Virus record (IMG/VR): IMGVR_UViG_3300030104_000669
Span: 1 to 20,877 of that record
Source: a virus
DNA: 20,877 bases
Strand: one strand, 5' to 3'
Shown here: piece by piece, positions 1 to 7,101 of the stretch
Layout: each line of letters starts with the position of its first letter
Position numbering within the stretch: the stretch's first letter is position 1
Position numbers and translations under genes: made by a program
Notes under the pieces: model-generated
Seen by the model: only the letters and a program-made list of their open reading frames with translations
Told to the model about the DNA's origin: nothing
Databases searched by the model: none

Positions 1-206
1 GAAATAGATATATTTTTGTTTCCAAATCTTGCAAAACATTGATAAAAGGATTACAAAGACAAACATACAAGGAAGATACAAATATTCCTGATAAAGAAGA
101 TGGATTTGACCATATGAACGATGCTCTAGGCTACATGATTGATTATATAAAACCTTTAGTAGTTCAGATGCCAAGTTCAAGACCAACTAGATGGACAATG
201 AAATAG
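1..206 (+). CDS. terL: Terminase large subunit, C-terminal end (partial)
   Basis: Only the last 67 codons are present; the gene enters from the left edge with codons in phase from base 3 and stops at TAG 204-206. The visible part has the motif DGFDHMNDALGYMIDY, matching the end of the RNase H-like nuclease domain of phage large terminases, where the late Asp-His and Asn-Asp-Ala pattern contributes to the metal-binding nuclease site. The protein would be the ATP-driven packaging motor that cuts concatemers and docks on the portal. The portal gene begins 4 nt later, the usual terminase-portal order. The ATPase domain lies outside the window, so the family assignment rests on this motif plus synteny. 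Confidence 0.85.
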   Translation, partial: NRYIFVSKSCKTLIKGLQRQTYKEDTNIPDKEDGFDHMNDALGYMIDYIKPLVVQMPSSRPTRWTMK

Positions 207-209
207 ACT

Positions 210-1625
210 ATGGCATATTCACGAGACGAAGCATTTGAAACACATAAAGACTACAAAGAAAATGTTAATCTTTGGGAATATTACATAAGATCATTTAATG
301 GTGGATATGATTATACACTTGGTCAATTTTTAAATAGATATAATTTAGAATTAGACAACGAGTACAATCAAAGATTAGGTAACACTCCTTGCGACAATCA
401 TTGTAAAAACATTATTCAAATATACTCATCATTTTTATTCAGAGTAAAAGCATCAAGAGATTTTGGTGCTATGGCTGATGAAGCTAGTTTAGTATCATTT
501 ATAAAAGATGCAGATTTAGATGGAAATAGTTTTGACGCAGTTATGAAACAGGCTCAAAATTATTCTTCAATTTATGGACATTGTTTTTTAATATTAGATA
601 AACCAAACATAACAACTAACACAAGAGCAGAAGAACTAGAGCAAGATATTAGACCATACTTATCAATCGTAACACCAGAAAATGTTTTAGATTGGAATTT
701 TAAAAGAGAAATAAATGGTAAATATATTTTAGATTATCTTAAAGTAAGAGAAGAAGTAGATAAAAAGGGCGGAACTTACTTTAGAATATGGTATCTTGAT
801 AGGATTGAAACTGTCTATGCAAAATCAGACAGAGACGAGCCTGTTATAATAGATACTGCCGATAATCTGATTGGCAAGATACCAGCAGTTATCTTATACA
901 ATTCCAAATCACACAAAAAAGGGATTGGTCAATCAGACCTAGTTGATATTAGCGATTTACAAAAAGCTATCTATAATGAGTTGTCAGAAGTTGAACAACT
1001 TATTAGATTAACAAACCATCCATCGCTAGTTAAGACTCCATCGGTTAATGCTTCTGCTGGTGCTGGTGCAGTAATAGAAATGCCTGAAGAATTAGAGCCT
1101 AATTTAAAACCATATTTACTTCAACCATCAGGGCAAAACTTACAAGCCATTATGGAATCAATTAACAACAAAGTAAATGCCATAAATAGAATTGCACATA
1201 CAGGAGCAGTAAGAAGTACAAAGACACAAGTATCATCAGGTGTAGCTTTACAAACAGAATTTGAATTACTTAATGCTAGACTATCTGAGAAAGCTGATAA
1301 CTTACAGATAGCAGAAGAACAATTATTTAGATTATACGCACTATTTCAAAATGGTACATTTGATGGAGAAATAAATTACCCAGATTCATTTAACATTAGA
1401 GATTATGCTACTGATCTTATTTATTACCAACAAGCTAAATCATTAAGTATTGGCTCTCCTACATTTATGAAAGAAGTTGATAAAGAAATTGCAAGAGCAG
1501 TAGTAGATGATAACGAAAAACTAAACGAGATATTTGATGAAATAGACTCAGCTTCAGAAGTTGGTCAATTTACACAAGACGAAGTTCAACAAGAAGATCA
1601 AGAAGTAGAGCAAGAAGAAATTTAA
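210..1625 (+). CDS. Phage portal protein (SPP1 gp6-like)
   Basis: This 471-aa protein has the length and character of SPP1 gp6-type portals, the dodecameric ring at the capsid vertex through which DNA passes. The N-terminal part has alternating helical and aromatic segments, with CDNHCKNIIQ near residues 61-70. The central region includes IPAVILYNSKSHKKGIGQSDL, typical of the portal wing/stem region that precedes a helix like DLQKAIYNELSEVEQLI. The C-terminus is strongly acidic (Asp/Glu/Gln from about residue 440). ATG 210 lies 4 nt after the terminase stop, and the minor head protein begins 4 nt after this stop. Position between terminase and MuF-like protein supports the call. Assignment is from recalled family features, not a profile search. 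Confidence 0.85.
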   Translation: MAYSRDEAFETHKDYKENVNLWEYYIRSFNGGYDYTLGQFLNRYNLELDNEYNQRLGNTPCDNHCKNIIQIYSSFLFRVKASRDFGAMADEASLVSFIKDADLDGNSFDAVMKQAQNYSSIYGHCFLILDKPNITTNTRAEELEQDIRPYLSIVTPENVLDWNFKREINGKYILDYLKVREEVDKKGGTYFRIWYLDRIETVYAKSDRDEPVIIDTADNLIGKIPAVILYNSKSHKKGIGQSDLVDISDLQKAIYNELSEVEQLIRLTNHPSLVKTPSVNASAGAGAVIEMPEELEPNLKPYLLQPSGQNLQAIMESINNKVNAINRIAHTGAVRSTKTQVSSGVALQTEFELLNARLSEKADNLQIAEEQLFRLYALFQNGTFDGEINYPDSFNIRDYATDLIYYQQAKSLSIGSPTFMKEVDKEIARAVVDDNEKLNEIFDEIDSASEVGQFTQDEVQQEDQEVEQEEI

Positions 1626-1628
1626 TGA

Positions 1629-2642
1629 ATGTCAGATATAGTCAAAGACGCAACAGAATATAGAATTAAGCAAATAGAAATTGCTGAAGCAAATTATTAT
1701 AGAACACTTACCCAAACATTAGATAGAATAGAAAGAGAAGTAGTTGCATTAGTTAATAAAGATTTACCTACAACAGATGGCAAACTTATTGAACTACAAA
1801 GTGCCATAGCAATTAGACCAAAAATAAAAGCAATACTTGATAAAGAATACTTAGCTTGGTCTGATACAGTTGTTAGAAAAGGTTTTAATCAACAAGCTAA
1901 AAGAATTGAGAAATCTTTTAAAGAAGTTTTAAAAAGAGCAAAAGTATCTAAAGAAGATTTAGCTAAATTTTCAGAATTAACAAAGGGAGATTTAGCATTA
2001 GTTAAAAATTTAAAGCAACAATATTACACACAGTTTAAAGATGTATCAAACACTTTTACTAGAAAATTATCAGAAAAGGTTTATCAAAATACTTTAGTCG
2101 GAACTGAATTTACTGATTTAGAAAAAGAACTTAGACAAACAATCAATGGTATTTATGCTAGTTCAGATGATGTAGAAGCACAAAAATTAATAAATTATAT
2201 TAATAGAAACAAGTTTAATAAGTCAAAAAAAGCACAAGTAGATAAATCAATACAGACATTACAATCTAAATTTGCAAGAGACAGGGCTGGAGAAAATATG
2301 AAAAGATATGCTAGTCAGATATTAAACGATTCTTTACGAGATTTTGATGCAACCCTAAACTTCAATAAATCAAGGGATGCTGGGCTGACTTTTGTTAAAT
2401 ACTATGGAGATGTGATACCTACAACTAGAGACCTTTGCAGAAATTTAGTAAATGGTGTATATAACAAGAGACAAGGTGGTCTTTTTACCATTGAGGAAAT
2501 TAGAAGCCTTTGGCAAAGTAGGAGTTGGTCTGGTAAGAAATCAGGCAATCCACTTGTAGTCAGAGGTGGGTATAATTGCAGACATCAATTTAGTTATGTC
2601 AATCCTGATTGGTATGATGATAAAGGCGAACTTGTAATATAA
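1629..2642 (+). CDS. MuF-like minor head / head morphogenesis protein
   Basis: This 337-aa Lys-rich, mostly helical protein ends in a Cys/His-containing domain. The region around residues 255-325 reads KYYGDVIPTTRDLCRNLVNG, then GGLFTIEEI and GGYNCRHQF. This resembles the C-terminal module of the Mu gpF / SPP1 gp7 minor head family, with Cys at LCRNL and CRHQF in the places where that family has conserved Cys/His. Such proteins bind the portal inside the capsid and may be ejected with DNA. ATG 1629 follows the portal stop by 3 nt. No toxin domain is fused, and the protein ends soon after the Cys/His motif. Confidence comes from the motif and from its position between portal and scaffold. Confidence 0.75.
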   Translation: MSDIVKDATEYRIKQIEIAEANYYRTLTQTLDRIEREVVALVNKDLPTTDGKLIELQSAIAIRPKIKAILDKEYLAWSDTVVRKGFNQQAKRIEKSFKEVLKRAKVSKEDLAKFSELTKGDLALVKNLKQQYYTQFKDVSNTFTRKLSEKVYQNTLVGTEFTDLEKELRQTINGIYASSDDVEAQKLINYINRNKFNKSKKAQVDKSIQTLQSKFARDRAGENMKRYASQILNDSLRDFDATLNFNKSRDAGLTFVKYYGDVIPTTRDLCRNLVNGVYNKRQGGLFTIEEIRSLWQSRSWSGKKSGNPLVVRGGYNCRHQFSYVNPDWYDDKGELVI

Positions 2643-2658
2643 ACAAACAGGAGAAAAA

Positions 2659-3366
2659 ATGTCAGATGACAAACAGGTTAATCAACCGAAAAATGATGTT
2701 CAGGAAGCTGAAGTTAAAGAAACTAAAACTGACGAAACAAAACCAAGTACCACTTTTAATCAAGAAGATGTAGATAGAATAGTTAAACAAAGATTAGAAG
2801 CTGAAAAATCAAAACATCAAAGACAGTTAGACGAAGTTAAAAAACAAGAAGAAGAAATTTTGAAAGCTAAACAAGTAGAAGAAGCTAAATCAAAATCTGA
2901 ACTTGAAAAGCTTATGAAAGAACGAATAGCTGAAAAAGATACTGAGATCACAAAATATAAACAAGCAATCCAAAAAGAAAGAATTGATAATCAAATACTT
3001 TCTGTTGCTTCAAGAAATAAAGCTATATCGCCAAGTCAAGTTGTTTCATTACTAAAAGATGAAGTTAGACTTACTGAAGATAATAGAGTTGAAATACTTG
3101 ATAATAATAAAAACATCAGATATAACTCTAAAGGCGAACTTTTAACGATTGAAGAAAAAGTTAAAGAGTTCTTAGATGCAAACCCACATTTCTCGCAAGG
3201 GTCATTGGCTGGTTCAGGGAGTCAGCAGAGCATCGGTGGTAAAACTGTAAAACCTTTCAATATTCAGGATTTAGATATGAGTAAGTCAGAAGATCGTGCT
3301 AAATATGCAGAGTATCGCAAAGACCGAGATTCAAAACCTACTCAGATTAACTTAACAAACAAATAA
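2659..3366 (+). CDS. Capsid scaffolding protein
   Basis: This 235-aa protein is extremely rich in Lys and Glu. It has an acidic, disordered N-terminus (residues 1-35), then a long predicted coiled coil (about residues 36-112, starting FNQEDVDRIVKQRLEAEK). A short globular part follows, then a Gly/Ser linker (SLAGSGSQQSIGG near 180-195) and a charged helical C-terminus containing DMSKSEDRAKYAEYRKDRD. This is the layout of DUF4355/gp20-type scaffolds, where the C-terminal helix contacts the coat protein. A good ribosome site (AGGAG) lies upstream of ATG 2659. It sits directly before the major capsid gene, the canonical scaffold position. No protease motif is visible, so scaffold removal by a phage protease encoded here is not supported. 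Confidence 0.8.
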   Translation: MSDDKQVNQPKNDVQEAEVKETKTDETKPSTTFNQEDVDRIVKQRLEAEKSKHQRQLDEVKKQEEEILKAKQVEEAKSKSELEKLMKERIAEKDTEITKYKQAIQKERIDNQILSVASRNKAISPSQVVSLLKDEVRLTEDNRVEILDNNKNIRYNSKGELLTIEEKVKEFLDANPHFSQGSLAGSGSQQSIGGKTVKPFNIQDLDMSKSEDRAKYAEYRKDRDSKPTQINLTNK

Positions 3367-3381
3367 TAAAGGACAAACACA

Positions 3382-4227
3382 ATGGCAAACGAAAGCACAA
3401 GTTCTACACTCTCGGAATTATATACTGAGATTGTAGCAGAAGCATTATTCGTAGCAAGTGAGAAATCAATTATGAGACCTCTTGTAAAGAATTATGCAAT
3501 AAGTGGTGGTGGAAAATCAGTTGAAGTTCCAATCTATGCGGCAGTTTCTGCGGCGGCAGTAGCAGATGCAACAGATTTATCTAACACAGCAATCAATCCT
3601 ACTTCAGTTACTATAACAGCATCTGAAAATGGAATAATGACAACTCTTACAGATTTAGCAAGAAACTCTGCACCAAGAAATGTTGCGGCAGATATTGGTA
3701 AATTATTTGGAGATGCGATTGCAAAAAAAATAGACACAGACTTAACAGCATTATTTGATGGTTTTAGTACAGCAGTAGGGTCAGGCTCAACAGCTTTAAC
3801 TGCGGCTTTAGTATTTCAATCAATCGCAAATGTAAGAAATGCTGGAGTTTCAATGGATGGTGTATCAGCAGTTTTACATCCAATGGTAGCTTATGATCTT
3901 AAAGCAAATTTGACTAATACTTTTGCAAATGCAAATGGTAATGATTTAGCAAATGAAGCATTAAGAAATGGTTTTGTTGGAAGATTAGGTGGAGTTCCTA
4001 TCTATGAAACAACAAATATAGCTAATGATGGAACAACTGGTGACTTTAAACAAGGTGTATTCCACAGAGACGCATTAGGACTTGCTATGATGCAAGACCT
4101 GAAAATTGAAACTCAAAGAGATGCGAGTTTAAGAGCTGATGAGATTGTAGCAACAGCAGTATATGGAGTTGGAGAATTAAACGACTCTTATGGTGTTGAA
4201 TTACATTCTGATTCATCTATTCTATAA
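3382..4227 (+). CDS. Major capsid protein (HK97 fold)
   Basis: This 281-aa protein is rich in Ala, Thr and Ser. The N-terminal helix (TLSELYTEIVAEALFVASEK) leads into GGGKSVEVPIY, an E-loop-like strand pair. SENGIMTTLTDLARN and a helix with KLFGDAIAKKIDTDLTALFD then form a spine-helix-like region. HPMVAYDLKANL, RLGGVPIYETTNI, and the terminal ATAVYGVGELNDSYGVEL match the A-domain and P-domain ending of HK97-fold coats. Its position after the scaffold and before head-tail connectors fixes the role. The AGGACA ribosome site is modest. From memory it recalls abundant marine virome capsids, such as those linked to Pelagibacter phages; this is unsearched recollection. It is the most useful taxonomic marker in the window. 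Confidence 0.9.
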   Translation: MANESTSSTLSELYTEIVAEALFVASEKSIMRPLVKNYAISGGGKSVEVPIYAAVSAAAVADATDLSNTAINPTSVTITASENGIMTTLTDLARNSAPRNVAADIGKLFGDAIAKKIDTDLTALFDGFSTAVGSGSTALTAALVFQSIANVRNAGVSMDGVSAVLHPMVAYDLKANLTNTFANANGNDLANEALRNGFVGRLGGVPIYETTNIANDGTTGDFKQGVFHRDALGLAMMQDLKIETQRDASLRADEIVATAVYGVGELNDSYGVELHSDSSIL

Positions 4228-4236
4228 TAAGATAGT

Positions 4237-4262
4237 TATAAGGGCGAGAAATCGCCCTTATA
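4237..4262 (+). terminator. Perfect hairpin after capsid gene (terminator, attenuator or mRNA 3'-end stabiliser)
   Basis: An 11-bp perfect stem (4237-4247 paired with 4252-4262) closes a GAAA tetraloop (4248-4251); its core is AGGGCGA/TCGCCCT. It starts 10 nt after the major capsid stop and is one of the most GC-rich local patches in an AT-rich region. The following bases are TTAAAAAGG, so there is no good U-tract. It may be a leaky terminator that lowers transcription of downstream genes, or a structure that protects the abundant capsid mRNA. The next gene's ribosome site lies immediately after it. Confidence 0.6.
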
Positions 4263-4278
4263 TTAAAAAGGAGAATTT

Positions 4279-4479
4279 ATGGATATAAAATTAACAAATG
4301 GCAAAAAAACAATAATAAGATCAAAAGAGCAATACGAAGCTAATAAAAACCACTTTCAAATGAGAGGTTTTGCTCCTATTGATGCAGTAAAAAAAGAAAT
4401 TAAAAAATCTAAAATAAGTGATATTGTAGATAAAGTAGTACAATTAAAACCAAAAAAAAAGACAAGGAAAAAGAAATGA
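4279..4479 (+). CDS. Small Lys-rich head-module protein, unknown function
   Basis: This 66-aa basic protein sits just after the capsid gene and has a strong AAAAAGGAG ribosome site. The N-terminal half (MDIKLTNGKKTIIRSKEQY, then HFQMRGFAP) looks like a small beta-plus-helix domain. The C-terminal third is a polybasic tail, PKKKTRKKK. Its N-terminus resembles the tiny protein encoded at 6218 (IKL, Gly, TI, Gln, then GF or GW). The stop overlaps the ATG of the next micro-gene (ATGA at 4476-4479). The tail contains nine consecutive A followed by G (4452-4461), which holds an in-phase A_AAA_AAG heptamer. Small capsid-adjacent proteins can be decoration or head-completion factors, but nothing here proves that. 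Confidence 0.7.
   Translation: MDIKLTNGKKTIIRSKEQYEANKNHFQMRGFAPIDAVKKEIKKSKISDIVDKVVQLKPKKKTRKKK
4455..4461 (+). other. Candidate -1 slippery heptamer A_AAA_AAG
   Basis: The zero-frame codons are AAA (4456-4458) and AAG (4459-4461), preceded by A, which is the canonical -1 heptamer. A shift here would leave residue 61 of the Lys-rich protein and continue GAC-AAG-GAA-AAA-GAA straight into the ATG of the 33-aa membrane protein. The product would be 99 aa with a C-terminal membrane anchor. I see no convincing downstream stem. The A9 run could also cause polymerase slippage. The match may be accidental because the tail codes for Lys. Confidence 0.3.
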
Positions 4480-4577
4480 ATGAATTAAAAAAATATTGGA
4501 AAATGGCAAAAGATAATCCAAAAGTAACTGCTGGTGTTATTATTGCTATTGTAATTATTATTAGTTTGGTAGGTTAA
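4476..4577 (+). CDS. 33-aa single-pass membrane protein in head module
   Basis: This very short ORF begins at ATG 4476 inside an ATGA overlap with the preceding stop and ends TAA 4575-4577, one base before the next ATG. It starts MNELKKYWKMAKDNP, a charged amphipathic segment. It then has a continuous hydrophobic stretch, about residues 19-32 (VTAGVIIAIVIIISLVG to the end), which should span the membrane once. Tight packing between two genes and a clean cytoplasmic-plus-helix layout argue that it is real. Its function is unknown. A membrane protein among head genes might help at entry, assembly at the membrane or lysis. It could also be made as the tail of a frameshift fusion from 4279. Confidence 0.6.
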   Translation: MNELKKYWKMAKDNPKVTAGVIIAIVIIISLVG

Positions 4578-4578
4578 T

Positions 4579-5064
4579 ATGGCAAACTTTACAGGTGCAA
4601 ATGTTTGTGATGTTGTCGAAATAGAAACATATCAACCAGATGCTTTTAGTTTTGGTATTGCGTCAAACGACTCTAAAGTTTCATACTACATTACTCAAAC
4701 AACAAACGATATTTTTAGACAGTTAAGGATTGAGTGGTGGCCTGTATATAAAACAAATGTATATACAGATATAACTGTTTTAAATACTGCTGAAATGGTT
4801 AATACAAAAGTTAATTTAGATCAGTTCACAAGAGCTGGTGTATATTTATTTTTATCAAGATATTTTTTACCATCATTATCTAAGTTTAGACCTGAGACAG
4901 AAAAAGATAGATTTGAAAGAATGGGTGAACACTATGCTTCAGAATATAACAAAGAATGGAGAGCAATTTTAGAAGATGGTGTTGAATATGATAGCGATGC
5001 TGGTGGAACAATCTCTACAAGTGAAAGAGAGCCTTTGCATGGCTTACGAAGATTAAATAGATAA
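4579..5064 (+). CDS. Head-tail adaptor / connector protein
   Basis: This 161-aa protein lies in the connector slot after the capsid genes. Its helical middle (TRAGVYLFLSRYFLPSLSK, then DRFERMGEHYASEYNKEW) is a helix pair like those of gp6/gp15-type head-tail adaptors, which bind beneath the portal. The N-terminal part contains ITQTTNDIFRQLRIEWWPVY, and the C-terminus is an extended Gly/Ser/Arg tail. ATG 4579 starts one base after the preceding stop, and the gene overlaps the next by TAATG. No enzymatic motif is seen. The role is inferred from order (capsid, adaptor, completion, terminator, tube) and helical character. It could be renamed head-closure if structure prediction says so. Confidence 0.6.
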   Translation: MANFTGANVCDVVEIETYQPDAFSFGIASNDSKVSYYITQTTNDIFRQLRIEWWPVYKTNVYTDITVLNTAEMVNTKVNLDQFTRAGVYLFLSRYFLPSLSKFRPETEKDRFERMGEHYASEYNKEWRAILEDGVEYDSDAGGTISTSEREPLHGLRRLNR

Positions 5065-5543
5065 TGCTTCAACCACGCATAAAAACAAATGCTAAAGAAC
5101 TCCAAAAAAAATATAAAAAATTGGAGAAAAAACTTCCAAGACTAATTGATAAAGGACTTTTACAAGCTGGGTTTCATTTATTAGATATTATCAGAACTAA
5201 AACAAGCAAAGGAATTGATTTTAAAGGAGTTCCTTTTGCACCTTACTCTGAGGGTTATTTAAAACAATTACAAAGAGAGGGTAAAAAAACAACAGTTGAT
5301 TTATTTTATTCTGGAAGAATGTTAGGAGCATTAACTCCATCTGGTAGAACTATTAAAAAAACAGGAAAAAATAAAATTAGTGTAAATTTTTCAAATGCAC
5401 AAATGCGTAAAAGAGCATTATTTAACCAAGTATTAAACGAGCCAAAAAGAGAATTTTTTGGCTTTAATCAAAGAACAGAATCCATTATACAAAAGGGATT
5501 TAATAAATTTATGATAAGACAACTTAATGCGATGAGAATATGA
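5064..5543 (+). CDS. Tail completion / virion morphogenesis protein
   Basis: This 159-aa, very basic protein has the pattern DFKGVPFAPYSEGYLKQ near residues 52-68. VDLFYSGRML and a C-terminal REFFGFNQRTESII follow, then a helix. This sequence of motifs (F-x-PYS-x-x-Y, then a leucine-rich strand before SGRML, then R-x-FFGF) is characteristic of the phage virion morphogenesis or tail-completion group related to Mu gpG and HK97 gp10. These proteins act at the head-tail joint. It overlaps the adaptor stop (TAATG) and the next gene start (ATGA), suggesting translational coupling across the joining module. I see no catalytic residues. Confidence 0.7.
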   Translation: MLQPRIKTNAKELQKKYKKLEKKLPRLIDKGLLQAGFHLLDIIRTKTSKGIDFKGVPFAPYSEGYLKQLQREGKKTTVDLFYSGRMLGALTPSGRTIKKTGKNKISVNFSNAQMRKRALFNQVLNEPKREFFGFNQRTESIIQKGFNKFMIRQLNAMRI

Positions 5544-5977
5544 GTGTAAGAGAAAACATAGCAAGTAATATAAAAACAGTAATAGATGCCATTAGTTCTC
5601 CTGATGTGAAACTATGTACTAGACAACCTTTTCAATTAGAAGAATTATCACAACAACAATACCCAGCAATAATAGTACAAACTTCAGAAGAAAATAGAGA
5701 TGATTCTGAATTAGGAAGTGGTGCTAGAACAAGGCATGGAACAATAGACTTTGTAATATTGGGATTTGTTAAAGGTGCAGAATCTAATATTGATACATTA
5801 AGAAATCAGTTAATTACTGCTATTGAAACTGCGTTAGAAAGTGATATTACACGAGATAGTAATGCACTTGATACAGAAATTATACAAGTAGAAACTGACG
5901 AGGGTACATTGTTTCCTGTTGGTGGTATAAGAATGACAATTAGATGTATGTATCAGTATCAAGCTGGAACACCATAA
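5540..5977 (+). CDS. Tail terminator protein
   Basis: This 145-aa protein starts with a helix (MSVRENIASNIKTVIDAI). It then has the typical YPAIIVQTSEENRDD strand-turn, a central GTIDFVILGFVKG strand, a long helix (NIDTLRNQLITAIETALESD) and a last strand pair ending GGIRMTIRCMYQY. This alpha/beta alternation resembles lambda gpU and related terminators, which form a ring on the top of the tail tube and stop polymerisation. It overlaps the completion gene by ATGA and precedes the tube gene by about 370 nt, with two micro-genes between. Fold is inferred by eye; the order in the module supports it. Confidence 0.65.
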   Translation: MSVRENIASNIKTVIDAISSPDVKLCTRQPFQLEELSQQQYPAIIVQTSEENRDDSELGSGARTRHGTIDFVILGFVKGAESNIDTLRNQLITAIETALESDITRDSNALDTEIIQVETDEGTLFPVGGIRMTIRCMYQYQAGTP

Positions 5978-5990
5978 AAAAGGAGAAACT

Positions 5991-6206
5991 ATGGCAACTA
6001 AAGATAAAATAATAGACAAAATAGAAAAGAAAATAGATAGCATTGAGAAATTGCATGACAAGGAATCAATAATGTGTGAAGAAGTCAAAGACTTACTTGC
6101 TGATTTAAGAGATGATGTAGAAGATGAGAAATGGGAAGATGACTCAGAAGAAGATTTTGATGAAGATAATGATGACGAAGATATTGACGAAGAAGAAGAT
6201 AAATAG
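5991..6206 (+). CDS. Small hyperacidic protein, unknown function
   Basis: This 71-aa protein has a Lys/Glu heptad-like first half (DKIIDKIEKKIDSIEKLHDK) that could form a coiled coil. Its second half (about residues 38-70) is almost all Asp and Glu, with runs such as EEDFDEDNDDEDIDEEED. A clear AAAAAGGAG ribosome site precedes ATG 5991. It sits between the tail terminator and the tail tube, a place with no standard gene of this type. Possible roles are a chaperone, a DNA-mimic or an assembly factor, but these are guesses. The coding pattern is confident because of the ribosome site and gene packing. Confidence 0.65.
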   Translation: MATKDKIIDKIEKKIDSIEKLHDKESIMCEEVKDLLADLRDDVEDEKWEDDSEEDFDEDNDDEDIDEEEDK

Positions 6207-6217
6207 TAAAAGACTTT

Positions 6218-6382
6218 ATGGCTAAAGACATTAAATTATATAAAGATGGGAATGAAGTTACTATTAACGAAACTCAACTTGATAATTTTTTAGATTTAGG
6301 TTGGAAACAAGAAAAACAAGATAAACAAATAAGTAAAAAGGAAAATAAAAAATGGCAACACACTTCGGAAAAGAAGGAGTAG
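6218..6382 (+). CDS. 54-aa protein overlapping the tail tube start, unknown
   Basis: This small ORF runs from ATG 6218 to TAG 6380-6382 and overlaps the tail tube start by 31 nt. It begins MAKDIKLYKDGNEVTINE, then contains LDNFLDLGW, then a Lys/Gln-rich tail. The N-terminus resembles that of the 66-aa protein at 4279 in order of residues (DIKL, Gly, TI, Gln, GF/GW). No strong ribosome site is seen. It fills an otherwise empty 145-nt gap, and the conserved-looking beginning argues for a real gene. The last 20 or so codons lie partly inside the next gene and look less constrained. Confidence 0.5.
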   Translation: MAKDIKLYKDGNEVTINETQLDNFLDLGWKQEKQDKQISKKENKKWQHTSEKKE

Positions 6383-6738
6383 TAACTGCTGGTGGAACAG
6401 GTATTGGCGAACTAACAGGTTACACACTTGAAACAACTGCTGATGTTGTAGAAGATACTCAATTATCTGATAGCACAAAATCATTTGTAGCTGGAAGAAC
6501 ATCATTTTCAGGAACTTTAGAAATGAGTTATGATGAAACTGATTCTCCACAACAAACATTAACTGCTGGAACTACAATAGCTTTTATATTAGCACCAGAG
6601 GGTAATAGTTCAGGAGATGAAACTTTTACAGGTTCAGGGATTGTAACAGGAATGAGTGTTAATGTTTCACTAGATGGAATAACTACTAGATCAGTTACTT
6701 TTCAAGGCACAGGTGGATTAACAAGAGGAACTGTATAA
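6352..6738 (+). CDS. Major tail tube protein
   Basis: This 128-aa protein is rich in Thr, Gly and Ser with alternating strands, as expected of tail tube subunits that stack into hexameric rings. It begins GVVTAGGTGIGELTGYTLET. It then has VEDTQLSDSTKSFVAGR, SFSGTLEMSYDET, and ends VNVSLDGITTRSVTFQGTGG. Short tube proteins of about 130-180 aa with a central S-G-T-L-E strand are common in siphoviruses. It directly precedes the G/GT chaperones and tape measure, the fixed tail-module order. The upstream AAAAGGAAAATAAAAA is a usable ribosome site. It is likely one of the most abundant virion proteins. Confidence 0.8.
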   Translation: MATHFGKEGVVTAGGTGIGELTGYTLETTADVVEDTQLSDSTKSFVAGRTSFSGTLEMSYDETDSPQQTLTAGTTIAFILAPEGNSSGDETFTGSGIVTGMSVNVSLDGITTRSVTFQGTGGLTRGTV

Positions 6739-6747
6739 TCCTAATTT

Positions 6748-7101
6748 ATGTCAGTTATAGATAGAGTAAAAACTCATTTTGAGACTCTGCAAACTTTAAC
6801 TATTGAAGTTGAGGAGTGGAAAGACGAGAATGGTAATCCATCTATTTTTTATTCAGAGCCTTTAACACTTGAAGAAAAAAATATTATTTTTAAGAAATCA
6901 AATAATTTTCAAGACTTAAATGTTCTTGTTGATTTGCTTATAATGAAACTCCAAGTCAAGAATGATAAAGGAGAAATGATTAAAGCATTTGAACCATTTG
7001 ATAAAATTTCTTTAAAGAAAAAAGCAGACTCCAATGTTATTGCAACAGTAGCCAATAAAATCTTGCTAGACACCTCTTACGAGGAAGCCGAAAAAAAGTA
7101 A
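6748..7101 (+). CDS. Tail assembly chaperone G
   Basis: This 117-aa acidic/Lys protein is located between the tube and tape measure genes, the position of lambda gpG. It contains a conserved-like IEVEEWKDENG strand, LTLEEKNIIFKK, DLNVLVDLLIMKLQ and ends DTSYEEAEKK. The last three codons before TAA (7099-7101) lie on the slippery heptamer A_AAA_AAG. A fraction of ribosomes should shift to make the longer GT product. G is expected to coat the tape measure during assembly and is absent from the virion. The ribosome site before ATG 6748 is weak. Confidence 0.8.
   Translation: MSVIDRVKTHFETLQTLTIEVEEWKDENGNPSIFYSEPLTLEEKNIIFKKSNNFQDLNVLVDLLIMKLQVKNDKGEMIKAFEPFDKISLKKKADSNVIATVANKILLDTSYEEAEKK

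Noticed and set aside
2221-2245. A-rich slippery-looking run within the minor head gene
   Set aside because: A-rich heptamers are common in this AT-rich sequence; here there is no overlapping downstream frame, so no meaningful product.
5834-6088. Minus-strand open frame with hydrophobic residues spanning the tail terminator and acidic genes
   Set aside because: Its hydrophobic look is the mirror of the Lys/Asp/Glu codons of the acidic gene; it crosses two plus-strand genes and has no independent support.
6330-6354. Frameshift from the 54-aa ORF into the tail tube frame
   Set aside because: The A-rich overlap looked slippery, but the in-phase sequence is T_AAA_AAA or T_AAA_AAG, not a proper heptamer, and a TAA lies in the tube frame just before ATG 6352.
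6296-6559. Minus-strand Phe/Leu-rich open frame over the tail tube start
   Set aside because: The composition is the antisense of A-rich coding and the frame lies across the real tube gene and its ribosome site.
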